A DNA stretch of 64,000 nucleotides from assembly GCF_026342355.1 (NCBI RefSeq), contig NZ_JAPEMV010000002.1, positions 248,001 through 312,000 on the forward strand, written 5' to 3'. The DNA comes from Streptomyces sp. NBC_00249 (GTDB lineage: Bacteria; Actinomycetota; Actinomycetes; Streptomycetales; Streptomycetaceae). This document shows, in pieces, positions 1 through 9,188 of the stretch (its first letter is position 1; each line of letters opens with the position of its first letter). A model generated the notes under the pieces. The model was not told where the DNA came from. It searched no databases and saw only the letters and a program-made list of their open reading frames with translations. The translations under genes and the position numbers were made by a program.

Positions 1-612
1 CTCACCCTCGTGCACCGCGAACAGGTCGCGCAGCGTGCTCTCCACGACCTGCCGGTCGACGGCCCGGTAGGTCCGGTAGCCGCTGGCGGAGCGGATGCGG
101 CCGAGCAGGACGGCGGTGAGGGAGGGCTCGTCGTACTGGAGGACGATCTCGGCGCCGGGGATCCGCTTGCGCACGTCGGCCAGGTGCTCGCGCAGGCCCT
201 CGGCGAGGGATCCGGCCAGGTCGCGGCAGGCGCCGGGGTCCTGGAGCAGCGCCTCGCCGCCGTGCAGTTCCAGGGCCGCGGCCAGCGTCCAGGGTCCTAC
301 GGCCTGCACCTTGAGCTTGCCGGTGTACCCCTGGGTGAACTCCTCCAGCGCGTCGAGGTCCTCGCCGAGCCAGGAGCGGGCCCGCCGGGTGTCGCGTCCC
401 GGCCGGTCGCTGATCCGCCAGCCGCTGGGCTCGACGTGCGCGTACATGTCGACGAGCAGCCCCAGCGAGCGGCCGATCATGTCGGCGCCGGGGCCGCGGG
501 CGGGCAGCTCGGCGAGGTAGGGGAACTCCTCGAAGGAGCCGGTGACGGTCTTGGCGGCCTCGCGGGCGTCGCCGCCGGGCAGCGATCCGACGCCGGTGGC
601 CCCGGCGCTCAT
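1..612 (-). CDS. Cobalamin-independent methionine synthase-like protein, 5' part only
   Basis: The gene runs off the left edge; 204 codons are visible, beginning MSAGATGVGSLPG. The early GSLPG and the LQYDEPSL motif near residue 166 match the MetE/UroD-like barrel fold, in which a related QxDEP motif lies near the substrate site. Streptomyces carry short MetE-like proteins of this kind beside mnmA and ligA; whether they make methionine is uncertain. The ATG overlaps the stop of the upstream SDR gene as ATGA, so the two are translationally coupled. I am confident of the family but not of the exact reaction. Confidence 0.8.
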   Translation of the reverse strand, partial: MSAGATGVGSLPGGDAREAAKTVTGSFEEFPYLAELPARGPGADMIGRSLGLLVDMYAHVEPSGWRISDRPGRDTRRARSWLGEDLDALEEFTQGYTGKLKVQAVGPWTLAAALELHGGEALLQDPGACRDLAGSLAEGLREHLADVRKRIPGAEIVLQYDEPSLTAVLLGRIRSASGYRTYRAVDRQVVESTLRDLFAVHEGE

Positions 613-1298
613 CGGCCGGGCCTGACGGTCAGGTCGTTGACCTCGGCGTCGCGCGGCAGGTCGACGGCCATGAGGATGGTGGTCGCCACCGAATCCGGGT
701 CGATCCAGGCGTCCGGGTCGTACTCCTTGCCCTCCTGGGAGTGCACCTTGGCCTGCATGGGGCTGGCGGTGCGGCCCGGGTAGACGGAGGTGACGCGGAT
801 GCCGTTCGGCTTCTCCTCGGCGCGCAGGGAGTCGGCGAGGGCCTTCAGACCGTGCTTGGAGGCTGCGTAGGCGCCCCATTCGGCGTGGGCGGTGAGGCCG
901 GCGCCGGAGTTCACGAAGACGACGGTGGCCTTGGAGGCGCGCAGGGTGGGCAGCAGCAGCCGGGTCACCTCGGCGGGGGCGATCAGGTTGACGTTGAGCT
1001 GCTGGTGCCAGGTCTTGGGGCGCAGCTCGCCGACGGGTCCGAGGTCGACGATCCCGGCGATGTGCAGGAGGGAGTCGATCCGCTCGGGGACCGGCTGCTT
1101 GGAGAAGGCCCACGACAGCCGGTCGGGATCCGCGAGGTCGCCTACGAGGGTCCGCGCGCCGGGGTAGCGCTCGACGAGCTGCCGGGCACGGGCGGCGTCG
1201 CGGGCCAGCAGGACGAGGTCGTCGCCCCGGGCGTGCAGGCGGGTCGCGACGGCGGCGCCGATGCCGGATCCGGCGCCGGTGATCAGGTGAGTAGCCAT
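609..1298 (-). CDS. Short-chain dehydrogenase/reductase
   Basis: This 229-residue protein is a classical SDR, an NAD(P)-dependent oxidoreductase of one Rossmann domain. Visible motifs are TGAGSGIG (residues 7-14, cofactor binding), HIAG (79-82, usually NNAG) and the catalytic Ser131, Tyr144 and Lys148 in YAASK. The gene ends in an ATGA overlap with the MetE-like gene downstream, so the two form an operon. The substrate cannot be deduced. A start at ATG 1298 gives the expected N-terminal beta strand directly before the glycine motif. Confidence 0.9.
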   Translation of the reverse strand: MATHLITGAGSGIGAAVATRLHARGDDLVLLARDAARARQLVERYPGARTLVGDLADPDRLSWAFSKQPVPERIDSLLHIAGIVDLGPVGELRPKTWHQQLNVNLIAPAEVTRLLLPTLRASKATVVFVNSGAGLTAHAEWGAYAASKHGLKALADSLRAEEKPNGIRVTSVYPGRTASPMQAKVHSQEGKEYDPDAWIDPDSVATTILMAVDLPRDAEVNDLTVRPGR

Positions 1299-1339
1299 AC
1301 GGTCATGCTCGCATCCGGGGCGGGGGACGCGCCGCCAGG

Positions 1340-1690
1340 TCAGCGCCCGGCGGCCGCGCGCAGTCGGGCGGCGGTCCGGGAGGCGTCGTAGTCGGCGGGG
1401 ACTCCGTCGACGAGGACGGCCTCGCTGGGGACGTGGTCGGTGCGCAGCGGGAGGATGGCCTGGTAGGCGGGCGAGGCGTACCAGGCGCGGGCGCTCTCGA
1501 TGTCCGGGAAGCCGATGACGACGACCGTCCCGGGGAAGGGGCCCTCCATGACCTCGACCTCCTGGCCGTGGACGAGGAAGCGGCCGCCGAAGGGGTCCAT
1601 GGTGGCCTGGATCTCCTCGATGTAGCGCAGGACGTCCTCGTGGGGGTTGTCGTGGTCGGGGCGGATGTGGGCGATGGCGTACGCGGTCAT
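1340..1690 (-). CDS. DUF1330 family protein
   Basis: This is a small 116-residue protein of the DUF1330 (ferredoxin-like, dimeric alpha-beta barrel) family. The sequence MTAYAIAHIRP at the start and the GxVVVIGFPDIESARAWY segment are typical. The ATG at 1690 is preceded by GGGGAG at a good distance. The frame is open further upstream but without a better ribosome site. Function is unknown; relatives resemble small monooxygenase-like or stress proteins. It stands between the SDR gene and the GlxA-type regulator, all on the minus strand. Confidence 0.85.
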   Translation of the reverse strand: MTAYAIAHIRPDHDNPHEDVLRYIEEIQATMDPFGGRFLVHGQEVEVMEGPFPGTVVVIGFPDIESARAWYASPAYQAILPLRTDHVPSEAVLVDGVPADYDASRTAARLRAAAGR

Positions 1691-1784
1691 GGCGTCTCCC
1701 CTGTCGGGCGGTGGCCGGCCCGGTGTTCCGGGCCGTTGCTCCGAGCCTGTCAGCGGGCCGCCGCCGGGTCGATTACCCGTGAGG

Positions 1785-2855
1785 TCATGCCGGGGCGGGC
1801 TCGGCCGGGGCGGGCTCGGGCTGGGCGGACTCGGCATGGCCGGGGCCGTGGAAGGTGCGCCGGTAGGCGATCGGGGAGACGCCGAGGGCGGTGCGCATGT
1901 GCTGGCGCAGGGAGTTGGCGGATCCGAAGCCGGAGCGGTGCGCGACCAGGTCGACGGGCAGGTCGCTGGACTCCAGCAACTGGCGGGCGATCTCGAGCCG
2001 TTGGGCGGTGAGCCACTGCACGGGGGTCATGCCGGTCTCGTCGCGGAACCGCCGGGTGAAGGTGCGCAGGCTCATCCGGGCGTGGGCGGCGAGCTCGGCG
2101 AGGGTGACCGGCTCGGCGAGGCGTTCCAGGGCCCAGGCGCGGGTGGCGGTGGTGGTGGCGACGGTGGGTTCGGGGACGGGCCGGTCGATGTACTGGGCCT
2201 GGCCGCCGTCGCGCCAGGGCGGTACGACGCACATGCGGGCGGCGCGGTTGGTGACGGCGGCCCCGTGGTCCCGGCGGATCAGGTGCAGGCACAGGTCGAC
2301 ACCGGCGGAGACCCCGGCGGAGGTCAGGACGTCGCCGTCGTCGACGAAGAGGACGTCCTCGTCGAGGCGGACCCGGGGGTAGGCCCGACGGAACTCGGAG
2401 GCGAGGTTCCAGTGCGTCGTCGCGGGGCGGCCGTCCAGGAGTCCGGCGGCGGCGAGGACGTAGGAGCCGGTGCAGATCGAGACCAGGCGGGTGCCGGGGC
2501 GGATGCCCGCGATGGCCGCGGCCACCTCGGGCGGCAGCGGGCCGCCGTGGGCCAGCTCGGGCATGGCGTGGGTGGGCGGGACGATCACCGTGTCGGCGGT
2601 GGCGAGCGCCTCGGGCCCGGCGGCGGGCTGGAGGGCGAACCCGGAGTCGCTGAGCACGGGGCCGCCGTCGGCGGTGCAGACGACGACCTCGTACAGGGCC
2701 CCGCCGGCCTCGTCCACGGCGCTGCCGAAGACGCGGGAGGGGATCCCGAGCTCGAACGGGGGGAAGCCGGGCAGAGCGAGCACGGCGATCCGGTGCCGGG
2801 CCCGTCCGCCGTAACCCTGCGCCGCGGTCGTGGGTGGCGTACTCATCTCGGCCAT
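1785..2855 (-). CDS. GlxA-family AraC-type transcriptional regulator
   Basis: The 356-residue protein has an N-terminal DJ-1/PfpI (class I glutamine amidotransferase-like) domain, roughly residues 15-195, with the CTGSYVLAAAGLLDG elbow around the usual nucleophile cysteine. A C-terminal AraC double helix-turn-helix follows at about 215-330 (MSLRTFTRRFRDETG, then SLRQHMRTALG). Such proteins usually activate or repress a neighbouring catabolic or detoxification gene. It diverges from the quinone-reductase-like gene at 2973, its likely target. ATG 2855 has AGGA upstream; ATG 2846 and TTG 2861 are alternatives. Confidence 0.9.
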   Translation of the reverse strand: MAEMSTPPTTAAQGYGGRARHRIAVLALPGFPPFELGIPSRVFGSAVDEAGGALYEVVVCTADGGPVLSDSGFALQPAAGPEALATADTVIVPPTHAMPELAHGGPLPPEVAAAIAGIRPGTRLVSICTGSYVLAAAGLLDGRPATTHWNLASEFRRAYPRVRLDEDVLFVDDGDVLTSAGVSAGVDLCLHLIRRDHGAAVTNRAARMCVVPPWRDGGQAQYIDRPVPEPTVATTTATRAWALERLAEPVTLAELAAHARMSLRTFTRRFRDETGMTPVQWLTAQRLEIARQLLESSDLPVDLVAHRSGFGSANSLRQHMRTALGVSPIAYRRTFHGPGHAESAQPEPAPAEPAPA

Positions 2856-2910
2856 GGCCAAATCCTGTCAGATCGTGGCCATCAGGCCAACACCACGCAG
2901 GTCGCACCCG

Positions 2911-2933
2911 GCCGATGCTGGAGGCACATCGGC
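2911..2933. promoter_or_regulatory. Inverted repeat, candidate operator
   Basis: The sequence shows GCCGATG, a 9-base spacer, then CATCGGC. It lies in the 117-base region between the divergent GlxA-type regulator and the medium-chain reductase. A second, shorter repeat (TGGCC-ATCA-GGCCA) is at 2876-2889. Either could bind the regulator or another factor; this is inference from position and symmetry. Confidence 0.35.
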
Positions 2934-2972
2934 GGCCGCACCCGGCCGTCGAGCGTTCGAGGAGAAGAAGAC

Positions 2973-3899
2973 ATGCGTGCTGTGGTCGTGAACGAGTGGG
3001 GCGGCCCCGAGGTCCTGGCCGAGACGGAGATCGAGCGGCCCGAGCCGGGCCTGAACGAGATCCTGGTGCGCGTCCACGCGGCCGGCGTAAACCCGGTCGA
3101 CTGGAAGACGCGGGCCACCGGCGGCCTGATCACCTGGGGCGAGACCCCGATCGTCGGCTGGGACGTCTCGGGCACCGTCGAGGCGGTCGGACCCGGCGTG
3201 ACCCTCTACCGCGCGGGCGACGAGGTGTACGGGATGCCGCACTTCCCGCGGCAGGCGGGCGGCTACGCCGAGTACGTGGTGGGCCCGGCCCGCCACTTCG
3301 CCCGCAAGCCCGCCGCACTGGACCACGTGGGGGCGGCCGCGCTGCCCCTGGCGGCGCTGACCGCCTGGCAGGCGCTGGTGGACACCGCCGGGGTCTCGGC
3401 AGGGCAGCGCGTGCTGGTGCACGCCGCGGCCGGCGGGGTCGGCCACCTGGCCGTACAGATCGCCAAGGCCCGGGGCGCGTACGTGATCGGCACGGCGAGC
3501 GCCGGCAAGCACGAGCTGCTGCGCGAACTGGGCGCCGACGAGGTGATCGACTACCGCTCCACGGACTTCGAGGACGTCGTCACGGACGTGGACGTCGTGC
3601 TCGACGGCCTCGGCGGGGAGCACGGGCAGCGCTCGCTGAAGGTGCTGAAGCCGGGCGGCCACCTGGTCACCCTGCCCTCGCCGGACGACGTGCCGGCCGT
3701 CGGCACGCAGGACGTGCACACCGGCTGGACGCTGGTGGAGCCCGACTACCGCGGCCTGGTCGAGATCGCGGCCCTGGTCGACGGGGGGAAGCTGCGCCCG
3801 GTCATCGACACGGTACTGCCGCTGGAGCGGGCCGCGGAGGCCCACGAGATCGGCGAGCGGGGCCGGACCACCGGCAAGATCGTCCTGACGGTCGCCTGA
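2973..3899 (+). CDS. Zinc-independent medium-chain reductase (NADPH:quinone reductase-like)
   Basis: This 308-residue protein is a medium-chain dehydrogenase/reductase of the quinone oxidoreductase group. It shows the N-terminal GroES-like fold (VRVHAAGVNPVDWK), then a Rossmann domain with HAAAGGVGHLAVQIAKARG near residues 150-168, where AAGGVG is the nucleotide-binding turn. The catalytic-zinc cysteines and histidine of alcohol dehydrogenases are absent. It probably reduces a quinone or enone with NADPH in the cytosol. GGAGAAG precedes the ATG. It is divergent from the GlxA-type regulator, which may control it. Confidence 0.88.
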   Translation: MRAVVVNEWGGPEVLAETEIERPEPGLNEILVRVHAAGVNPVDWKTRATGGLITWGETPIVGWDVSGTVEAVGPGVTLYRAGDEVYGMPHFPRQAGGYAEYVVGPARHFARKPAALDHVGAAALPLAALTAWQALVDTAGVSAGQRVLVHAAAGGVGHLAVQIAKARGAYVIGTASAGKHELLRELGADEVIDYRSTDFEDVVTDVDVVLDGLGGEHGQRSLKVLKPGGHLVTLPSPDDVPAVGTQDVHTGWTLVEPDYRGLVEIAALVDGGKLRPVIDTVLPLERAAEAHEIGERGRTTGKIVLTVA

Positions 3900-3918
3900 G
3901 CGCCGGGTTCATCCGGTC

Positions 3919-4653
3919 CTAGCGGACCGCGCCTCGCCACAGGAACGGTTCTTCCTGTGCGAACAGCTCCTCACGGCGCTCGTAACCGGGAAGGACCAGA
4001 CCCATCTCCCGCCGGAAGGCAGGACCGTGCCCCGGCACCTTCACGTGGCACAGCTCGTGCACGAGGACGAAATCGACCAGGCTCGCGGGCAGCTGCATGA
4101 CGGCCCAATGCACGGCGATCAGCCCGTCGGGGCCGCACGAGCCCCAACGCTCCCCGAGATCGTCAACACGCACTTCTGCCGGCCGCACCCCCATGCGGAG
4201 GGCGATCGCGGGCATGCGGGAGGTGAGCCACCGCTGCCCGCGCTCGATGTACCAGGCGGCCAGGGCCTCCGAACCGGCCGAAGGCGTGGCGGGCGCGGGA
4301 AGCTCCAGCCATCCGGCTCTCAGCCGGACCCGCGCTCCCTCCGCCTCCGGTACCGGTCTGAGCCGGTACCGGCGCCCCAGGTAGGCAAAGCTGCTGCCGC
4401 CGACGAGTTCCTTGACGGGCTCGGCGGGGCGGGCACGTCGGCGGCGGACCTCATCCGCGAGACGCGGCAGCCGGGAGCGTACGGCTGCGGCCACCGCGCG
4501 CGGATCCGCGTCGGCCGGTACGGCGAAGAGCACCTCCCCGTCCGGCGTGACGTCGATGCCCAGGGTCCGCCGCCGGGGGCGGGACTCGACGCGCCAGCTC
4601 CACCCCTCAGGGAGGGGTAGTGCGGCGATCGCCTGCTGGACCGAGGTGCTCAC
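3919..4653 (-). CDS. YgjP/DUF45 family zinc metallopeptidase
   Basis: The 244-residue protein ends in a zincin motif, HELCHVKVPGHGPAF, where HExxH gives the zinc ligands and catalytic glutamate. Upstream is RWGSCGPDGLIAVHWAVMQLP, characteristic of YgjP/DUF45 (M48-like) proteins. There is no signal peptide or membrane segment, so it is cytosolic. It starts at GTG 4653, with GTAGGA upstream, 46 bases after hsdR on the same strand, and is probably co-transcribed. I recall DUF45 peptidases beside type I restriction hsdR genes in many genomes; their task there (subunit turnover or accessory defence) is not established. Confidence 0.88.
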   Translation of the reverse strand: MSTSVQQAIAALPLPEGWSWRVESRPRRRTLGIDVTPDGEVLFAVPADADPRAVAAAVRSRLPRLADEVRRRRARPAEPVKELVGGSSFAYLGRRYRLRPVPEAEGARVRLRAGWLELPAPATPSAGSEALAAWYIERGQRWLTSRMPAIALRMGVRPAEVRVDDLGERWGSCGPDGLIAVHWAVMQLPASLVDFVLVHELCHVKVPGHGPAFRREMGLVLPGYERREELFAQEEPFLWRGAVR

Positions 4654-4699
4654 CCGGCATTCCTACCACCCGGCTCGGACAGTCGGGCGCGCCACGGTC

Positions 4700-7600
4700 T
4701 CAGCCGTCGTGGCGCGACGGGTAGCGCAGGAAATCGCCGTGCCGGTGCAGCGCGAGCTCGACCAGCAAGCCCGCGACCGGTCCGGTCGCCGACCAGTCGA
4801 CGTGCAGTTCTTCCTCCAGGTAGATCCGCACTTCCTTGCGTACGCGGTCCTGCGCGTCCGGCAGCGTTGTGAAGTTCGGGGAGCGCACCAGCCCCGCGAT
4901 CTTCCAGGTGACGTCGCGCGCCGCCTGGTAGAGGTCGGTCCCGTCCGGAACCAGCGACCCGCCCGCCGCGTCCAGCTCGCGGGCGAGCAGGGCGTACACC
5001 GGCCTCTCGGTCCAACGGTCGAGGCCCGCCCCCGCCTCCTGACCACCGTCCCGCTCGGAGGCGATGACCTCGTCGGCGAGCCCGGCCAGCGCTGCGGCGG
5101 CCTCCTCGAAGTCCGTTCCCATCCGCCGGATGACGGCCTCCAGGCGCTCGCTGAAGTCCTCGTAGCGCGCCCGGTCCGTCTCCAGCCGGGCCGTGATGTG
5201 GGTGTGGATCCGGCTGGTCAGGTACGAGATCCGGGCCCGCGGATCGGCGTTGGCTTCGACCCGCTCCATGAAGTCGGGCGCGCCCAGCTCCACCTGCGGG
5301 ACGCGTTCCACGATGCCGTTCGCCTTGAGGTGCGAGGCGATCAGCGCACGCACCTTGGCCCCGTAGCGGCGCGGGCTGAACTGGTCCCGGCCGTCGAGGT
5401 AGCGGGCTCGGGCGAGGTACTGCACCTCCCCCAGCCGCCCGGCGAAGGCCTCGTACCGGAGCGCGAACGGCCGGGGCAGAACGGCGCCCAGCGCGTTGAA
5501 GAAGTCTCGGGCCAGTTCGTCGAACTCGCCCCGCAGCAGCGGGTCCTCCAGCGCCGCCAGCAGATCCTCCCGCTGCGCCTCATCAGCTAGCCGCCTCGCG
5601 CCCCGCTCAGCCAGGAAGTCGTCGAGGCGCTTGAAGAGGTCGGCGAGGAGTGCTTCGGCCGCCGCGTCGGTCTGGAGCCACATCCTGCCCGTAACCGGTT
5701 GTTCCGCATCACTGTCGGGGTCGAGGTGGTCGAAGGATACGTCGTCGTAGCCGAGGACGGCCTTCAGATGCGCCTCCTCGTAGTCGGTCATGGACTTCGC
5801 CAGCTCGGGCCCGACGCCGATGTAGTCCACCACCTGGCCCCAGTGCTTGTTGCGGTAGGGGCGGTTGGTGCGGGCGATGGCCTGGAGCAGGCCGGCGCCG
5901 AAGAGCGGCCGGTCGAGGTAGAGGACCTGTTCCACGGGCGCGTCGAAGCCGGTGAGCAGCATGGAGGTAACCACCAGGAATCCGAGGGGACGCTCGGCCT
6001 TTTCGTCGCGGGGCCGCCGCCCGGCCGCCTCGCGGTCTTCGCCCGCCCCGCCGTCCCAGGGGTCGTGGGCCGAGGTCCGGGTCCCCGTGCGCGCTCCTCC
6101 TCCGGGCCGTCCGTGCGTGTGGGCGGTCCAGGAGGGATCGTCGCTCGTCTCGAACGGATCGGGTACCTTCACCCCACGCCGAAAGCGGTCGATGTGCGCC
6201 GCCTGGCTGCTCGGCCGGGTCCACACGTCCCAGTCCTTGGGGTCCTTGCCCTTGCCCCGCTTCGGCGACGCCGAGATGACGGCGGCGGCCTCGACCTGCG
6301 CGAGGACGTCCCGGTAGCGCAGCAGCCGCAGGATGTCGACCTCGCCCTCCGGGGCGGGCGCGGGGTCGTGGGCGTCTCCGCCCAGCCCGTCGAGGTCCGC
6401 CACGAGACGGCTCAGCGCCTTCGAGATGGCCTCCCTGTACGCCACGGCGGCGCGCCGGGACACGGCGACGACCTGCGCGCCGAATCCGTCCGGCAGGGCG
6501 CCTGCCGCCCAGTGCCGCACCATGTGCTCGGCCTTCCTGGCGATCACCGCGGGCGATTCCAGGACCTCCTTCTTCCGCCCGAACCGCCGCAGCACCCGGC
6601 GCCTCTGCTCGGGATCGTCGGGGACGTGCGCGTCGAAGCCCGCGTCCAGAGCGGCCTTCTCCACCACCTCCAGGTTCACCTCGTGGGCCTCGTACCGTAC
6701 GGGGACGACGGCCCCGTCGATCTCGGCGTCCCGCAGGGTGTAGGTGTCGGCGTACGAGCCGAAGATGTCCTCGGTGGTCTTGCGGGCCCCGCCGAGAATG
6801 GGCGTGCCGGTGAATCCGACCATGGCGGAGTTGGGCAGCATGGCGCGCAGCCGGGCGTGCTGCCAGGCGCTCTGGCCCCGGTGCGCCTCGTCGACGAGGA
6901 CGACGATGTCGGAGCTGGCGTTCGCCACGCGGTTGTGGAGCCGGTTGCGCCCCTCGGGGTCCTGCGCAAGCACTTCGTCACGGCCGTCGTCGGCGCTGTC
7001 GTCCCGGCGAGCCTTCTGGAGCATGACGAGGACGAGGTCGGGGACGTCGAGGCTCAGGTAGCTGCGGGCGTACTTCACCGAGCGCGCCCGGTAGATCTTC
7101 TCTTCTGCGGCGGCCAGACTCTGGCGGATCTGCGCTTCCAGGTCCTTCCGGTCGGTAACGACCACGACCTTGTGGCGAGCCAGATCGCGGCTGCTGCGCA
7201 GGTAGCGGACGAGGAAGGCCATGGTGAGGGACTTGCCCGAACCCTGGGTGTGCCAAGTGACCCCGCCGCGCTGGTCGACGTCCAGGCCCCCGGCCAGGGC
7301 GGTGCGCCGGTCGCGCAGCAGCTTCGCGATCTTGTGGACGGCGCGGAACTGCTGGTAGCGGCCGACCACCTTGACCGTGCGCGGCCCGCGCCCCGCCTCG
7401 GTGGTGAAGTCCTTGACGAGGGTCAGCAGGTGGGCGGGCCGGAGCACACCGCCGACCAGGGTCTCCTGTGGGTGGAGTTCGCTTCGGCTGTCGGGGGCGG
7501 CTGCCTCCCTCCGCACCGTCTCCTGCCGGGCCGGGTAGACGGTCCGCCAGGGCGCAAAGTGCGCGGCCTCCGCACTGATGGTGCCGATCTCTGCGTGATC

Positions 7601-8290
7601 CCGGTCGGTGGCGACGAGCACCTGCGCGAAGCGCACGAACTCGGCGACGGGCTCGGGCGCCTCGACCCCCGCGTAGCCGATCACGTCGTCGACGGCCCAG
7701 TCGATCGCGAACCGCTTCTCCCCGGGGCTCGACAGCGGGGCCTTGCACTCGACGACCACCCAGGGCAGGCCGTTGACGAACAGCACGACGTCGGGGATCG
7801 CCGGGGTGGACTCGGGGCGCTCCACCTTGAACTGGGATACGGCGAGCAGGTCGTTGCCGGTGCCGGCGTCTCCGAGCTTGGGGAACTTCCCCTCCCAGTC
7901 GACCAGTCGTACGTGCTCGGGGTCTCCCTTGGTCCATCCCGGGAGCGTGCGCGCGTTGATCCCCTCCCGCAGCATCTGGGTAACGTCCAGATTCCCCGCG
8001 ACTCCGCGCCCGGCCGGGGCCTGGCCGGGCGCGGTGCCGAGGAGTAGGGCGAGCAGGTGGTCCAGCTGGGCGGCCGTCAGCCAAGGCTTGCCGTGGGAGT
8101 CCGGGTTGATCCGTGCCACGGCGGCGCGGAACCGCTTGGGGTAGACCACCTCGGCGAACGAGCCGCGCCCGGACCGCGCCGGGTCGGTCACCGGCTTCCC
8201 CGGCGGCGCGCCCTGGAGGTGCTTCCACCCCATGGCGACCAGCTGGTCGATGAGCGGCCTCTCGACCTTGTCGTACTCCGGCTGCCCCAT
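4700..8290 (-). CDS. hsdR: Type I restriction endonuclease, R subunit
   Basis: This 1196-residue protein is the motor and nuclease of a type I restriction-modification complex. The N-terminal PD-(D/E)xK nuclease shows Asp167 and Glu181-Cys-Lys183 in VVVECKAP. A superfamily 2 translocase follows, with Walker A TQGSGKSLT (348-356), DEAH (467-470), and then GFTGTPI. The C-terminal part is a helical assembly domain. Unmodified DNA is translocated and cut at random sites. GGGGAG precedes ATG 8290. The partner genes hsdS and hsdM are separated from it by a whiJ-like triad (8400-10249), an unusual split. The metallopeptidase gene follows. Confidence 0.97.
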   Translation of the reverse strand: MGQPEYDKVERPLIDQLVAMGWKHLQGAPPGKPVTDPARSGRGSFAEVVYPKRFRAAVARINPDSHGKPWLTAAQLDHLLALLLGTAPGQAPAGRGVAGNLDVTQMLREGINARTLPGWTKGDPEHVRLVDWEGKFPKLGDAGTGNDLLAVSQFKVERPESTPAIPDVVLFVNGLPWVVVECKAPLSSPGEKRFAIDWAVDDVIGYAGVEAPEPVAEFVRFAQVLVATDRDHAEIGTISAEAAHFAPWRTVYPARQETVRREAAAPDSRSELHPQETLVGGVLRPAHLLTLVKDFTTEAGRGPRTVKVVGRYQQFRAVHKIAKLLRDRRTALAGGLDVDQRGGVTWHTQGSGKSLTMAFLVRYLRSSRDLARHKVVVVTDRKDLEAQIRQSLAAAEEKIYRARSVKYARSYLSLDVPDLVLVMLQKARRDDSADDGRDEVLAQDPEGRNRLHNRVANASSDIVVLVDEAHRGQSAWQHARLRAMLPNSAMVGFTGTPILGGARKTTEDIFGSYADTYTLRDAEIDGAVVPVRYEAHEVNLEVVEKAALDAGFDAHVPDDPEQRRRVLRRFGRKKEVLESPAVIARKAEHMVRHWAAGALPDGFGAQVVAVSRRAAVAYREAISKALSRLVADLDGLGGDAHDPAPAPEGEVDILRLLRYRDVLAQVEAAAVISASPKRGKGKDPKDWDVWTRPSSQAAHIDRFRRGVKVPDPFETSDDPSWTAHTHGRPGGGARTGTRTSAHDPWDGGAGEDREAAGRRPRDEKAERPLGFLVVTSMLLTGFDAPVEQVLYLDRPLFGAGLLQAIARTNRPYRNKHWGQVVDYIGVGPELAKSMTDYEEAHLKAVLGYDDVSFDHLDPDSDAEQPVTGRMWLQTDAAAEALLADLFKRLDDFLAERGARRLADEAQREDLLAALEDPLLRGEFDELARDFFNALGAVLPRPFALRYEAFAGRLGEVQYLARARYLDGRDQFSPRRYGAKVRALIASHLKANGIVERVPQVELGAPDFMERVEANADPRARISYLTSRIHTHITARLETDRARYEDFSERLEAVIRRMGTDFEEAAAALAGLADEVIASERDGGQEAGAGLDRWTERPVYALLARELDAAGGSLVPDGTDLYQAARDVTWKIAGLVRSPNFTTLPDAQDRVRKEVRIYLEEELHVDWSATGPVAGLLVELALHRHGDFLRYPSRHDG

Positions 8291-8329
8291 CGCTGGTCTC
8301 CCCGCCCCGTGTGCGTACGTCGCTCCCCG

Positions 8330-8353
8330 CCCCTGTCGAACCTCGAACAGGGG
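8330..8353 (-). terminator. Hairpin between the ATPase gene and hsdR
   Basis: CCCCTGT, a 10-base loop and ACAGGGG form a 7-bp stem in the 109-base gap. It may end transcription of the upstream ATPase gene, which would leave hsdR needing its own promoter. The evidence is the stem alone; there is no T run. Confidence 0.4.
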
Positions 8354-8399
8354 TAGGGGCCACTTTACCTACGGGGTTGGAGCGCGCCGGGGCCGTTGT

Positions 8400-8909
8400 T
8401 CAGGCCGCGAGAGCGGCGGCTGCCGGGGGCGGGGGCGCGTCGGGCCCGCCCTTCCCGGTCCGCAGCTCGAACCAGATGGTCTTGCCGCCGGTCCCGAACA
8501 GCTCCTCGTCGAGGCAGCAGCCGCCCCACTGGTCCGCGACGAGTTCGAGTATGGCCAGCCCCCGGCCGCGCTCGGCGTCCCAGGCGATCGCGGCCGGGGC
8601 CTCCATCGGGAACACCGAGCTGGAGTCGGAGACGCTGACCCGCAGCACGGGGCACATCCAGCGCAACCGCACGGAGGCGGGCCCCTTGGTGTGCCGGACG
8701 GAGTTGGTCGCGAGCTCGGAGGCCAACAGCTCGGCACGGTCCGCCAGTTCGTCGAGCCCGTGCGCGTCGAGCACGGCCCGCAGGGTGGTCCGCGCGATGC
8801 CGGGTGCGCGGGGGTCCCGGGGGAAGTGGAGCTCGTACTCCCAGGGTTCGGCGAAGCCGATCGGCGGGGCCACCGCCCCGCCCCGGTTCTTGTCCGTTTC
8901 GCGCGTCAC
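8400..8909 (-). CDS. Anti-sigma/HATPase-type ATP-binding protein of a whiJ-like locus
   Basis: The 169-residue protein is a single GHKL ATPase domain like RsbW/SpoIIAB. The N box is ELATNSVRHTKG and the G1 box is ERGRGLAILELVADQWGG. Streptomyces have many such small ATPases, often beside an XRE regulator and a DUF397 protein, as here (9189-10249, divergent). Kinase activity on an anti-sigma antagonist is possible but unproven for this group. It starts at GTG 8909 with GGAGGTG at a good distance. It lies 109 bases upstream of hsdR on the same strand. Confidence 0.88.
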   Translation of the reverse strand: MTRETDKNRGGAVAPPIGFAEPWEYELHFPRDPRAPGIARTTLRAVLDAHGLDELADRAELLASELATNSVRHTKGPASVRLRWMCPVLRVSVSDSSSVFPMEAPAAIAWDAERGRGLAILELVADQWGGCCLDEELFGTGGKTIWFELRTGKGGPDAPPPPAAAALAA

Positions 8910-9188
8910 GCGGGCACCTCCATGTGCGGCGTGAGGGATCTACGTCGGCCACGTGTCGCGTCGCCTTGCCCGTGTCGGTGGCTTGCCGTCCCGCCCTCCC
9001 CGCCTTGGGGGTTGAACGGTCGGTGCGCTTCCGCCTACGAGTCTGCGACGAGTGGCTTGCGTCACACGCTAGCCTCGAAACTAAAACCCGTGCTACCTCA
9101 TTCACCGAAACGGGTAGTACTTCCGGTTCCGGATGGACGAGCACATACCGCTGTCGGCAAAATGTCCGCGCGAGCAAGGAGTTGACCC
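8910..9188. promoter_or_regulatory. Divergent promoter region of the whiJ-like triad
   Basis: These 279 bases separate the ATPase gene from the XRE regulator. The right half (about 9060-9190) is clearly lower in GC than the surroundings. It contains an imperfect repeat, GTGCTACC near 9092 and GGTAGTAC near 9116, a plausible autoregulatory site. AAGGAG stands just before the XRE start. No gene is seen within it. Confidence 0.4.

Noticed and set aside
5699..8047. Long open frame (782 codons) on the plus strand opposite hsdR
   Set aside because: Its translation is Gly/Val/Arg/Ala-rich with no domain, and hsdR on the other strand has clear motifs throughout. High GC leaves such antisense frames open.
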